Source: Linyphia triangularis (taxonomy: Eukaryota; Arthropoda; Arachnida; Araneae; Linyphiidae). From it: a DNA stretch of 64,000 bases. The stretch spans positions 13,045,801 to 13,109,800 of the forward strand of contig OZ021722.1 of assembly GCA_963978545.1 (NCBI GenBank), written 5' to 3'. Below are positions 47,096 through 58,347 of the stretch, in pieces; the first letter of the stretch is position 1; every line of letters begins with the position of its first letter. A model generated the notes under the pieces. That model made no database searches, was not told the DNA's origin, and worked only from the letters and a program-made list of their open reading frames with translations. Both the position numbers and the translations under genes were made by a program.

Positions 47096-47274
47096 CTGAT
47101 GGCTGTGGGGTTAGCGCTCTGGCCTCACATGCTAAAAGTGACGGGTTCGAATCTTGGGTTAGGCATGGATTTTCATTGTGGTTCGGAATCCACGTTAAGC
47201 TGCAGTTCTCGGCCCTGATTAGCCGTCATTGTGCATAAAGATAGTCGTTGAGCGTACAAACCAACCAACCAACA
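47096..47274 (+). mobile_element. SINE-2 copy, full length
   Basis: Head CTGATGGCTGTGGGGTTAGC, B box GGGTTCGAATC, full body, and a tail with three AACC units. No clean duplication was found. It lies next to an inverted piece related to the edge of the 165-bp satellite. Confidence 0.88.
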
Positions 47275-47295
47275 AAAATATCGACAAAATTCAAA

Positions 47296-47368
47296 ATATA
47301 CCTGAAATGATTTAAATAAACAAGATGAAAGTTAAAAACAATGACTGTTTATCCATTTCAAAGTTGTC
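47296..47368 (-). repeat. Inverted single copy of the satellite's left border
   Basis: Reversed, this 73-bp stretch matches 51532-51604 at the left edge of the 165-bp array (TAAATAAAC, AAAAACAATGACTGTTTATCC, cited here as AATGACTGTTTATCC, and a CAAAGTTGTC/GACAACTTTT pair). It shows that the flank of the array is itself a dispersed sequence. Confidence 0.7.
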
Positions 47369-48363
47369 TACAATGGCTTAATAAAGAACCACAGGGATGC
47401 AGTTTCAAGGGTTAAATACATTGTAAAATTATGAATATTAGTTTGCAGGGAAAAGTTTTGAGTTTAATTTCTGTTTGCATTACAGTTTTATTTGTCATAT
47501 TTTTGATTTAGTGATTTTCAAAACATCACTGAACACAACCTGGTATTAAACAGCAATTGTAAGGAAATTGGAGATTTAATTTTCTTTAGTTCTAACAGAA
47601 TGCCTTGCCATAGAAGCTGTTTGTTGAATATAGTTGCGCAGTGTTGTTGCTGCAGTAGTTGCATATTCACAAGTTTACTTCACATGGAACCACTGGATAT
47701 TAGTCATAAACTGAATTCAAAACAAGAAAATGTGCTCAATATTTGTAAGGTGTTCATTAATATTTGAAACTTCATTGTCTCTGTATTTTGGTGGAAAATA
47801 GAAATTCAAAATCCTTCTTCAGATGGAAATTATTAAACATGGACACAGGAATGGTGATAAAATTTTTGCTATTTTAATCTCTTTTTGATGAATTTTGATA
47901 AAGAAAAACTTATGCTATAAATTTAAATAGTAAACATTTTAGATTTCAAATTTTTTCTTATATGCCAAAAGTGGATGTAAATAATGTTATTGTTGATTGA
48001 TACTCCAAATTTTTAAAAGATTGTATAAATAGTTTAACAAATAGCTTAATGATTCTATGCATGGAGACCTTTTTATCTGATGTTAATACTCCAAACTCTT
48101 TCTTTTCCGACATTGCAATCCCAAATTGGTCACAATTGCTACTGAAAATAGACTTTGGCATGTAAGAGATCCCCATGTGTTTTTTTAAATAGACAATTTT
48201 TGTAAAATCGCGTATTTTTAAAAATTCGACTGAGTATAGGATTTCAAGTTTGGTTTAAACAAAAAGTACAGTACACCGTAAAATAAGAGTAAAACACTTT
48301 AAAAGCGTAAATCTCTGGTGGTAACACTGGTGACTCTTTTGGTTATTGTTCTATATTCGCTCG

Positions 48364-48486
48364 GCCAGGTGTGGCTGTTTGGTTAGGGCTCTGGCCTTGC
48401 ATGCCAAAGGTAGCATGTTCGAATAAGGGGTAAGACATGGATGTTCGTTGGGGTTCGGAATCCACGTTAAGTGATAGGTCCCGAAT
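48364..48486 (+). mobile_element. SINE-2 copy, 3'-incomplete
   Basis: Head GTGGCTGTTTGGTTAGGGC, degraded B box (TGTTCGAATAAG), body to GATAGGTCCCGAAT. The tail is missing. Confidence 0.8.
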
Positions 48487-48543
48487 AAAATGGAATATGA
48501 ATTTAGGACTTTTTAACTTATCCTATGCAGTATCCTATTCATG

Positions 48544-48710
48544 GTTGATTGAATTGTACGCTCAACGATCTATTTTTATGTCAAATAATGGCTAATCAGG
48601 CCGGGAACTACAGCTTTACGTGGATTCCGATCCATACCTAACTCAGGATTTGAACCCTGCCCCTTTAGCATGCAAAGCCAGAGCTCTAACCGTATAGCCA
48701 TTAGCTGTGG
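48544..48710 (-). mobile_element. SINE-2 copy with duplication shared by a later SINE-1
   Basis: Tail TTGATTGAATTGTACGCTC, body, antisense B box (GGATTTGAACCC), head to TAGCTGTGG. CTATTCATG flanks it at 48535-48543 and 48711-48719. The right-hand copy was then used as target by the neighbouring SINE-1. Confidence 0.85.
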
Positions 48711-48723
48711 CTATTCATGTAGG

Positions 48724-48912
48724 TTGGTTGGTTGTTTTCAGATTATCTGGCGCCTTCAGCAACACGAGGGCTATAATGCGCCGAAACATTCGTCATTAGA
48801 CAAGTCAACATACACCCATTTGACAAACACCCATGTCTAACACGGGACTCTGAACCCGCAACCTCACTGTCCAGAAGCTAGCACGCTAACCAATATACCG
48901 TTTGGTCGGCAC
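48724..48912 (-). mobile_element. SINE-1 copy inserted at the edge of a SINE-2
   Basis: Full length with a small internal duplication (ACACCCATTTGACAAACACC). The perfect duplication CTATTCATGTAGG lies at 48711-48723 and 48913-48925. Confidence 0.93.
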
Positions 48913-48925
48913 CTATTCATGTAGG

Positions 48926-50848
48926 ACGAATGTATCCTGATTGTAGTCTAAGGATAAATAAAAAAATAAAAATGTTGAGTTACATCACTTTTGTTTCAAG
49001 GGTACGTGATATATCCATTAGAGAAAACTTTGGCGACATGTCCTTGGCGATAAATCCTACCACTCGGCAACCCTATCCAAGACAGGATAAGAGCTGAGTC
49101 AGGATAGTGGTTCCGGACAGGAGAATATCTAGACCAGTAATGGACTGCTAACCGCTAGCTCCAGCTAATGGAGAAGATAGCCTATAGTTAGGGGGGGAGG
49201 GGGGTAAATGTTTGCCGGACCCCCCCCCCCCCCCTCCCTTTGAACACACACACACCAACCAATATAAGCAAGGCCACTCTTTTCTTAAGTCCGTCTAAAA
49301 AGGGTCCATGATGGAATTAATGGAAAAAGAACCCACTACAACAGCTGTTAAAGATAGCCGGGATGTGGATTTAATGATAACGGATTGGAAAGCTTTTTTC
49401 TGGAGAGGAGGATGGAGATGTTTTTGATATCTTGGATGGTATTAGGCATTGATTGTTTATTGAGAAAGAGTGCTGGTGATTTGATCTTTTAAATCCCTCG
49501 TCTTGAATTGAGATGGGTGACATTTGCTTGGGATTTGTGCGGCGCTTCGCAATGTGTTTGTTTGGTGACGTTTGAAATGTATTGATTTTTTGTGTGTGTT
49601 TTGATTAGAATTGAATTGGTATAATAATATTATAGTACATCTGTTGCTTTTTTCTTCGTTAAGATTTCGGTTAAAAGTTTAATGTATTTATTGTTTCGAA
49701 GAGTAAATTGTCAAAGAGTATTGGGCGTCTGGAATTTTCAGATATCCCAAATTCCTTTAACTTAAGATTTTTTGTAATGTTACTCTTTTCATATATATAT
49801 ATATATATATATATTTTATGATAAACAACTTCAGGAGTTTTGTGGCTATACAGTTGTGACGTCTCCTTTTTTTATCATGTGATATAATGTAAAATTTCCA
49901 AATTATAAAAAATAATTTTACTATCTGTTTTTTTTCTATCTGAAATAAAATTTGTTCATTCATTGTTTAAATAAGTTTGATCTAAAATCCCTCTATGGAA
50001 GATCCAAACAGTTCATTCAGTATTCATTAATAATTGAACACAATTATTTTTGCTGAAATATTGTTATACTTCCAACATTTTATCAAATTCAATTTTTACT
50101 TTATAATTATATAAAAAAAATTAACCCTCATTTTTATGAAATCTTGACCATTAAAATACAATTTTAGGAAATTCTCTATTTGCCATAGTTACAAATAACA
50201 GATACGGTAAATTATAATAAAGTATTTAATTCTAATAAGGACATGAAGATATAGCTTTAAGAATTAAAAAAATTTAAACATGAGGCTATCTTTATTTAGA
50301 AGTAAGTACATAAAATGTAGGAATGGTATTTCGTTCCCTGTATTGAGGATTAATCTAGATATGTATAAATAACTGGTTCAAATTGGGTAAGTAGATGTTG
50401 ATTTATGAACAAATCTTTAACCATCATGAGCATTTTTGCTTATCCTGATTATCACTTTAGAAACACCTATGCCAAATTTCAGACATCTGACTTCTTGAGA
50501 AGTATAAGAATTATTTGGTTATTTTCGTTTTTTTCTTCTTTTTTTTTCTGTCTTTATGAGTTTTGGTTTGCCACCACAATGCAATTTTTTTCATTATACA
50601 AATTTTTTCAGTGTGATTTTAAGGGTTTATTAGAAAATTATCATTTTGTTTAAAATGACTTTTTATACTGAAAAGTAATTTACCTCAAACTAATTGAGGC
50701 ATCAGCTGAATTTGACGGATAACTATTTTTTTGGGAAATCTTAAAGCAGTTTAGATGAGTGATTTTCTTACATGTGAATAAGTTGTTTTTACCACGAACT
50801 GAATAGCAGCCAACTTTTCCCGTTTTCTAATTACAACGAATTTAAAAC
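48926..50848. other. No recognised gene
   Basis: Contains G and C runs at 49194-49235, a (TA)n tract at about 49792-49814, and AT-rich DNA. TTGGCGA-type heptamers occur at about 49030 and 49045. No frame is supported. Confidence 0.45.
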
Positions 50849-50850
50849 TA

Positions 50851-51462
50851 GGGGGTAGAGCATCGCACAACTTTCAATTACCCTAAAAACGTACGCCAAC
50901 TCGGCGAGTACGGCAATAATTATTGCATTGGCCTAAAAAAGTAACCTCGCCAAATTTCAGAAATTGCTGATATTTTTGGCTATAATTATTACATTCTTTT
51001 CGGGTTAGTGAAACAAAGGCGACACGGTCGTTCATGGGTAATGTTCAAGGTCATGGAACTATATGTTAAAGACGTCCAAATTTTCACGGGAACTTTAATT
51101 GAATTTTACGGGATTTTCGGGAGGGGATGGAAGATATTTTAAGAACACCTTACAAAACCAAAATGATTTTCTATGGTTGAAAACTCTAGTAAATTACAGC
51201 TACCATAAAACCTTAAAGAAAAGTCCCATAGCCACCCACATCAGCTCTAGAACATCGTAAGTTATCCCTTTCGGTGTTATAGTAGTCACAGACATGTACG
51301 GACATACACATTTATTTCTTTATACTACTTTTTGTATTAACGCTTGTAGAAATGCATGAAGGAAAAACAAATTCGTCCCTTTTTTTTTTTAAACAAAATG
51401 CAATGCTTTAGTTACCTTATGTTTTAACAAAATGGGGTAGTTGAGAGTAAAAAAAAAAAAAA
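50851..51462 (-). mobile_element. MITE-1 half copy
   Basis: The terminus GGGGGTAGAGCATCGCACAA follows TA at 50849-50850. The arm runs to the central GGGGTAGTTGAGAGTAAAAA at 51435-51454. Arm sequence is diverged. It directly precedes the satellite array. Confidence 0.7.
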
Positions 51463-51514
51463 AATCGGGAGGATTGTTAAACTTATATGTATAGAAATAT
51501 TTAAACCTAAACTA

Positions 51515-53260
51515 TAAATGAACCCATTAAAGACAACTTTTAAATGGATAAACAGTCATTGTTTTTAGCTTTCACCTAGTTTATTTAGATCATTTAAGGT
51601 ATATCCCAGCAAAAACATCTCTGTAAAAAGACGCCATGTTCTTCATGCAATGATTATGTTCATGAAAAGTATTGAGATATAAAGTAGAGCCAAGTTTAAA
51701 GGTGTAAATTACGGGCAATGAAAATTATTTTAACTTTTAACTTGTTTATTTGGATCATTTAAGGTATATCCCAAAAGAAACATCTCTGTAAAAAGACACC
51801 ATGTTCATCATGCAATGATTATGTTCATGAAAAGTATTGAGATATAAAGTAGAGCCAAGTTTAAAGGTGTAAATTATGGGCAATGAAAATTATTTCAACT
51901 TTTAACTTGTTTATTTGGATCATTTAAGGTATATCCCAACAAAAACATCTCTGTAAAAAGACACCATGTTCTTCATGCAATGATTATGTTCATGAAAAGT
52001 ATTGAGATATAAAGTAGAGCCAAGTTTAAAGGTGTGAATTACGGGCAATGAAAATTATTTCAACTTTTAACTTGTTTATTTGGATCATTTAAGGTATATC
52101 CCAACAAAAACATCTCTGTAAAAAGACACCATGTTCTTCATGCAATGATTATGTTCATGAAAAGTATTGAGATATAAAGTAGAGCCAAGTTTAAAGGTGT
52201 GAATTACGGGCAATGAAAATTATTTCAACTTTTAACTTGTTTATTTGGATCATTTAAGGTATATCCCAACAAAAACATCTCTGTAAAAAGACACCATGTT
52301 CTTCATGCAATGATTATGTTCATGAAAAGTATTGAGATATAAAGTAGAGCCAAGTTTAAAGGTGTGAATTACGGGCAATGAAAATTATTTCAACTTTTAA
52401 CTTGTTTATTTGGATCATTTAAGGTATATCCCAACAAAAACATCTCTGTAAAAAGACGCCATGTTCTTCATGCAATGATTATGTTCATGAAAAGTATTGA
52501 GATATAAAGTAGAGCCAAGTTTAAAGGTGTAAATTACGGGCAATGAAAATTATATTAACTTTTAACTTGTTTATTTGGATCATTTAAGGTATATCCCAAC
52601 AAAAACACATCTCTGTAAAAAGACGCCAAGTTCTTCATGCAATGATTATGTTCATGAAAAGTATTGAGATATAAAGTAGAGCCAAGTTTAAAGGTGTAAA
52701 TTACGGGCAATAAAAATTATTTTAACTTTTATCTTGTTTATTTGGATCATTTAAGGTATATCCCAACAAAAACACATCTCTGTAAAAAGACACCATGTTC
52801 TTCATGCAATGATTATGTTCATGAAAAGTATTGAGATATAAAGTAGAGCCAAGTTTAAAGGTGTAAATTACGGGCAATGAAAATTATTTTAACTTTTATC
52901 TTGTTTATTTAGATCATTTAAGGTATATCCCAACAAAAACATCTCTGTGAAAAGACACCATGTTCTTCATGCAATGATTATGTTCATGAAAAGTATTGAG
53001 ATCTAAAGTAGAGCCAAGTTTGAAGGTGTAAATTACGGGCAATGAATATTATTTTAACTTTTAACTTGTTTATTTAGATCATTTAAGGTATATCCCAGCA
53101 AAAACATTTCTGTAAAAGGGCGCCAAGTTCTTTTTAAAATGTTCATGGCCGTGAAAAGTATTGAGATCTAAAGTAGAGTCAAGTTTAAAGGTGTAAATTA
53201 CGGGCAATGAAAATTATTTTAGCTTATAACTTGTTTATTTAGACAATTTAAGGTTAACTT
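51515..53260 (+). repeat. 165-bp satellite array, ten units plus borders
   Basis: The anchor CATTTAAGGT recurs at 51591, 51756, 51921, 52086, 52251, 52416, 52581, 52748, 52915, 53080 and (as CAATTTAAGGT) 53244. Six spacings of 165 bp, two of 167, one of 165 and one of 164 follow. The middle units are almost identical. The last one is clearly diverged, as expected under unequal crossing-over. Each unit contains TTCATG...CATGAA as an inverted pair. The two 167-bp units share an extra CA. No coding potential. Confidence 0.97.
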
Positions 53261-53639
53261 TGAATTTTTCAGATTCTTTGGAAAATTATTTTTATGATTT
53301 TTAAAAAACCACTAAGTAAAACCTCAATCGCAATTTATAAGTAGAGAAAAAAAATCTACATTTTCGATTGGCAAGTTTTCTTGCCAACCTTCCGTAATGC
53401 TTTAAGAAGTAGAAGAAGCCTTAACTCCACCAACTCCAACATCACAACCAAAGGCCATCATTTTCATTCAAGTCAAAAGTACTTCCAAACAAACACACAC
53501 ACAGGAAGAATCTCTATCTAGCAAAACCAGCACAACAATTGATAAAAATCCGATTCAATACCCGATAACACGGGACATTTTACAACACACGACAACCCCT
53601 TTTCCGATGATTATCTCGAAAAAAAAAGAAAAGAAAAAA

Positions 53640-54000
53640 AGGTAACGAATGGCTCAATCACGACGAATGTGACGCCCAACTTGCGAGGTCCACAAGCAGA
53701 AAAGTCTCTTCGTGTTTGTCTTTCTTATCTGTGGGTCCAAAAATCTTCTCTCGGATCCGAATTCCCAATTTTCCTCGATAACAGAGGACGGCTAAGATTT
53801 TTAGTCTTCTCTCTTCCTTGAGATAAAAGTGACAAATTCCGCCTTTGATGCCCCTCTTTTTATTGGACATAATCCGTTTATGGTTTTTCTCCGGAAGCCG
53901 GGGCTTGTCACAACGGTTTACGGTTTTTTGATAGTAAACACATATGGGATGAAAGTAGGGCGGTGTTTGCTTTTCTCACCTTCTATCGGGTTTTGTTTCT
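53640..54000. promoter_or_regulatory. GC-balanced single-copy island, candidate regulatory element
   Basis: Clearly less AT-rich than its flanks and free of repeats. Contains CCGGAAG (ETS-type core) at 53891-53897, CTTATCTGTGG at about 53724 and CCTTTGATG at about 53841. Frames over it are unrecognised. Confidence 0.3.
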
Positions 54001-54027
54001 TTAGGATTACTTGAGATGCACTATAAG

Positions 54028-54209
54028 TTGGTTGTATTCAGATTATCTGGCTCCGTCAGCAACACGAGGGCTATAATGTGCCGAAACATTCGTCATTAGA
54101 CAAGCCAACATACATTTACAAACACCCATGCCTAACACGGGACTCGAACGCGCAACCTCGCGGTCTAGAAGCTAGCACGCTAACCTAACCACTATACCGT
54201 TTGGTCGGC
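54028..54209 (-). mobile_element. SINE-1 copy, full length
   Basis: The head carries a small duplication (CTAACCTAACC). The B box is mutated (CGAACGCG). Duplication AGATGCACTATAAG at 54014-54027 and AGATGCATTATGAG at 54210-54223, with two mismatches. Confidence 0.9.
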
Positions 54210-54233
54210 AGATGCATTATGAGACTTTAAAAA

Positions 54234-54260
54234 AATAATAATAATAATAATAATAATAAT
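54234..54260. repeat. (AAT)n microsatellite
   Basis: About nine units, just beyond the SINE head. Confidence 0.95.
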
Positions 54261-54353
54261 TCTGCCGTGATTCGTATTGTCTAGTTAAGGTGTATCCAAA
54301 ATTTGCATCGCATTGTTTACAGGCACCTTCAGAGATAACTCCCTAACTTTGAT

Positions 54354-54540
54354 TGGTTGTTTTGGTTGTTTTCAGATTATCTGGCGCCGTAACAAACACG
54401 AGGGCTACAATGCGCCGAAACATTCGTCATTAAACAAGCCAACATACATTTACAAACACCCATGCCTAACACGGGACTCGGAACCCGCAACCTCGCGGTC
54501 TAGAAAGCTAGCACGCTAACCACTATGCCGTTTGGTCGGC
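54354..54540 (-). mobile_element. SINE-1 copy, full length
   Basis: Two tail segments with GGTT units, body with small changes (CGTAACAAACACG), B box with one extra base, and a complete head. No convincing duplication was found. Confidence 0.88.
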
Positions 54541-54672
54541 TCCTCACTTTAAAATGACGCAACTGGGAAAGAGTGAGAGAGAGAAGAGGCAGGTGGTATG
54601 TTAGAGAGACAGTTACGGAATTTGTAAAACACTGGTTTTTAATATTAGTTACGATAATGAAGTGTGGGAATA

Positions 54673-55279
54673 CAGAGTGTCTTTAAAAGTTTGGACACAT
54701 TTTTATGTAGAATAATTCATAAAAATAATGAAGACAAATTTAAATTGATAACCCTAATGGTTAGATAGACTCAAACAGTGTCATGGCCCTTGTTAATGGA
54801 CTTCCCCATGTGCGACGTTCGTAACACGGAGAATATTAAGAAGGCAGTCAATTTCGCGCCAGGTACATGCAAGCATGTCAGCATCCACCCAGGCTATTGC
54901 GGCTTCTATACTGGTCTTTAAGTCATTCGACACTTTTCTCCTGTAAAAGATGTCCTTTACTAATCCCCAAAAGAAAAAGTGCAGTGGCGTTATAACAGAT
55001 GATGAGGGTGGCCAAGAGAGGAAAACATACAATTAATAACGCGCGCAAACTATATTTACAAAAGAAACAAGAAATACATAAAATTAATAACACGAGCAGA
55101 CGATATTTACAAAAGAAATTCTATTCAAATGGGTATAGGAAATTTTCTATGGCAACATTCACTATATATGAAAATATATGAGTTATTCTATGTATAAACG
55201 CTATAAGTTTGTTTATATCTTCATTATTTTTATGAATTATTCAACATCAAAATGTGTCCAACCTTTTATAGACACCCCG
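54673..55279 (-). mobile_element. Mariner-like element, internally deleted
   Basis: The termini are inverted: CAGAGTGTCTTTAAAAGTTT on the left and, reversed, CGGGGTGTCTATAAAAGGTT on the right. Both continue into GGACACATTTT and ATTCATAAAAATAATGAAGA. TA lies outside both ends (54671-54672 and 55280-55281). At 607 bp it is about half the length of an autonomous mariner. A transposase piece remains on the minus strand. A 37-bp segment is directly duplicated at 55031-55067 and 55082-55118. Confidence 0.9.
54793..55032 (-). pseudogene. Mariner transposase C-terminal remnant
   Basis: The frame encodes LSWPPSSSVITPLHFFFWGL near its start and WREIDCLLNILRVT near its end. This is the shape of the last part of a Tc1/mariner DDE transposase, where the family usually has a WPPRSPDLTPLDFFLWG-type motif. 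The aspartates expected in that motif are replaced here (V and H), and everything upstream is gone. The apparent start methionine is not a real start. It cannot be active. Confidence 0.8.
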
Positions 55280-55619
55280 TATTGTAAAATCTGAATGTAG
55301 CGAAAATAGTTTACCGATTTCTTCATGAAAAAAGGCCCTACCATCCATTTTCTGGATTGTGAAGCCCAAACAGCCAACGGTTTTGCAAAACATTCAGTTT
55401 TGTTATCATCAGTACCCTATATGCACCACTTTTATTTGTATCGACAAATCTGACAAAATGAAAACAGTATTCATGAAACCTACTTTCATCAATCAATTAT
55501 GTAAGCTGACGTACATAAAATTCCATACCTTTCAATCCCAAATACATCTTGTCTCTTCTTTTTGTGCATCACTATTTTCCGCGTATGCCATTTCAAAGTT
55601 CGGAAATCCTTACCGAAAG

Positions 55620-55756
55620 CACTGGGCCACGCATACCAAAGGTCCCGAATTCGGCATGGATGTTCGTTGTGGTTCGGAATTCATATTAAGCTGCAGGTCC
55701 CGGCCGGATTAGCCGCCAGTGTGCATAAAAATAAGTCGTTGAGTGTACAAACCAAC
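55620..55756 (+). mobile_element. SINE-2 copy, 5'-truncated
   Basis: Starts within the tRNA head (CACTGGGCCACGCATACC) and ends GAGTGTACAAACCAAC. The duplication is CTTACCGAAAG at 55609-55619 and CTTTCCGAAAG at 55757-55767, with one mismatch. Confidence 0.88.
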
Positions 55757-55977
55757 CTTTCCGAAAGACATTTTATATACTTTGATTCTCACTTCCAATC
55801 TAATCCCATTAAAATAGATGTCGGAAATATCGATCAAAATAAATATCGATACTATATCGTTGCAAAGAAAAAAAATATCGATATATCGATACATGATTTT
55901 TTTAAATTTGATTTTCAATTTTGCCAGAAAAGAAGTTTTTCGGGTCAAATTTCTACTTTTCATGAATTCATGCCAAA

Positions 55978-56182
55978 AATTGTTTTAATAAATAAATAAA
56001 AAAAAATTGTTTTAATAAATAAATTATAAAAATTGTTTTAATAAATAAATTATAAAAATTGTTTTAATAAATAAATAAAAAAAATTGTTTTAATAAATAA
56101 ATTATAAAAATTGTTTTAATAAATAAATTATAAAAATTGTTTTAATAAATAAATTATAAAAATTGTTTTAATAAATAAATTA
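55978..56182 (+). repeat. 26-bp tandem repeat, eight units
   Basis: The unit is TTGTTTTAATAAATAAATTA plus about six A/T bases. Eight starts occur at 26-28 bp spacing between 55978 and 56162. Two unit variants differ by TTAT versus AAAA. Confidence 0.95.
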
Positions 56183-56189
56183 CATTATA

Positions 56190-56300
56190 AATCAGAATAA
56201 ATAAAATACATTTGGATGTCAATGCATAAATTCACATTTATTCTCAAAGAAGAAATTTTGAAAAGCAAAAGTTTGAAAAGTATTTAAAATATACAAAATT
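56190..56300 (-). repeat. Family C fragment beside the 26-bp repeat
   Basis: ATCAGAATAAATAAA, CATTTGGATGT.AATGCATA and AATTTTGAAA match 32890-32965 in order. The 26-bp repeat lies where family C has its TTTTAATAAATAA-like stretch, so the tandem probably expanded from within the element. Confidence 0.6.
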
Positions 56301-57099
56301 GAAATGATCTGTTGGAAGAAATTCATGCAATTTCAATGGTATCACTTTGGTCAGCATTAACTACAGAGACTAGCTATAGAAGAAAATCGAAAGTTGAAAT
56401 TCTTTACCATAAATCTAGAATTACAAATTAACAAATTCGATCAGAATATAATTTCCCAACGATAAATATCAAGAGTTACAAAGATAACAGTCAATAGTGA
56501 CATTGAAGATAACTATGTTTAACGAATTAAAAATATTACAAATTTTCTAAACTCAATAATTTTTTTTTTTGTCTATGACAGTTTGGGACTTGATGATCAC
56601 TATTTTGATATACGCTGGTCTATCATGGCTAAAGGAAAATGCTTTACGTAGAACATTATGGTAAACAGCACTACATGATTCGTAACAAAACTTCACATAA
56701 TCTAGATTACTAGAAAGTTGTAAGGTGCCTGATGAAAAATGATGAACATAACAAACACTTTAATTTATATTCACGACATATTTTTTTTTTTTTAAATTAA
56801 ATTTTCTTCTTGATGTTATGTAAGTGCAAATTATTTCTGATATACATGCGAAATGATAAAAAAAGGATTAAAAAAAATTGAATTTTGTTTTTTGAAGAAA
56901 CTATTAATAAAGCAACATTGCTATTGAATTCAAAAAGGATCATTTGGAACCTTGCTGACAACCGAATCGGTTCTATAATAGATATTAGAGTTATCATAAA
57001 TCAAATCTATTATCTTCATGTTCACTAACACAGCATCGATTCTATTGTCAGCGTGTGCTGGATGCTTGCATCTAATTTTAAATAATAAAAAGACCCTCT

Positions 57100-57290
57100 T
57101 CATTAAAATATGCGGCAAAATATTTTTCAAAATTTATTTACTTAAAATGAATTAGAATTTATATATTTACATCGAAATACGTTTTAGTTATTTGGATTAA
57201 AAACAATTTTGGCAACAGGAAAGAGTTTCGACAATGATCGGTCAAAATTTAGCTTACAGCGTTACATAATCAAGCAGTGAGTGAGTGAAC
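57100..57290 (+). repeat. Family C fragment
   Basis: CATTAAAATATGCGGCAAAA, TTCAAAATTTATTTACTTAA, TTTTGGCAACAGGAAAGAGT and CAATGATCGGTCAAAAT in the family order. It stops before the second half. Confidence 0.7.
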
Positions 57291-57339
57291 AAGTTAACTC
57301 TTATACTAATGCTAATTCTTACAATATAGTTAGTAGTAA

Positions 57340-57505
57340 TGAAATACATTACATAATAGTATATTATATGACTTATCACACATGCTAACTATATCATGTG
57401 AATATATTCACATAATATAGTTAGCATGCTGACAATATTATGCGACTATATTATGTGACATGTATTCACATAATATAGTTAACCTATATATAATGTGACA
57501 AGACT
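57340..57505. repeat. Palindrome cluster
   Basis: 57381-57428 is a 48-bp palindrome with a single mismatched pair (arms CATGCTAACTATAT...). Two more partial copies of the CACATAATATAGTTA arm follow at about 57468-57483 and as ACTATATTATGTGAC at about 57443. A long A/T palindrome can extrude as a cruciform. Confidence 0.9.
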
Positions 57506-57761
57506 TTTCTATCTTCAGAAACGTCATTAGTCGCCTAATCTGTTAATTTTTAAGTTCTGAAAACATTTTTGTTTTCTTTAAAAGGACTTCTGTGCGACTC
57601 TGTAACGGTAAAGTGGGACAATTTGGCGGGACATTTGGTCAGCGGGACAGCGAGGTGAAAAGCGGGACTGTCCCGTCAAAATCGAGACATCTGGTTACAT
57701 TATCGACATATGAGTTACAATGCAATTCCTATATACAAGACCAATGTCCTATAATGTGTCC

Positions 57762-57938
57762 ACTGGACAAACGGTATAGTGGTTAGCATGCTAGCCTCTA
57801 GACCGCGAGGTTGCGGGTTCGAGTCCCGTGTTAGGCATGGGTGTTTGTAAATGTATGTTGGCTTGTCTAATGACGAATGTTTCGGTGCACTATAGCCCTC
57901 GTGTTGCTGACGGCGCCAGATAATGTGAATACAACCAA
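57762..57938 (+). mobile_element. SINE-1 copy, full length
   Basis: Intact A-box region and B box. Tail ACAACCAAC. Perfect 14-bp duplication CCTATAATGTGTCC at 57748-57761 and 57939-57952. Confidence 0.95.
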
Positions 57939-58347
57939 CCTATAATGTGTCCTATAGGAAACAGTTTTAAATGTTTTGCTCATTTATACAACTGTGAAAG
58001 TTATGAAGATCATTATAATCAACACACAATTAAAATCATTCAAATAAAGATCAAATTTCGTCAGAAAAGAAGAAAGCGCAATAATTTTTTCAAATAAAAC
58101 AAACATATATTTGGCTAGTCGGGCATTTACTTGGTTTCAGAAATTGACATTTGTATCAATAATGAACCAGAAAAAAAAAAAAAAAAAAATAATAATAATA
58201 GGGTTACCGCTAGCAATCGCTGTCTCTTTTGTTAGCAGAACTATTTGAAGTCGAATATGACAAGGAGAATAACCAAATTATTAATATATAAAATTATAAT
58301 AAGACCTTTGTTCTACGTCACGAAGGCTTGGACTGTGACCTCGAGAT

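Noticed and set aside
51515..53260. CRISPR-like array
   Set aside because: The whole 165-bp unit repeats with no variable spacers, and the window is eukaryotic.
57762..57840. Possible true tRNA gene
   Set aside because: The A and B boxes are good, but the head continues into the fixed SINE-1 body, has a duplication around the whole 177 bp, and does not fold into a clean acceptor stem.
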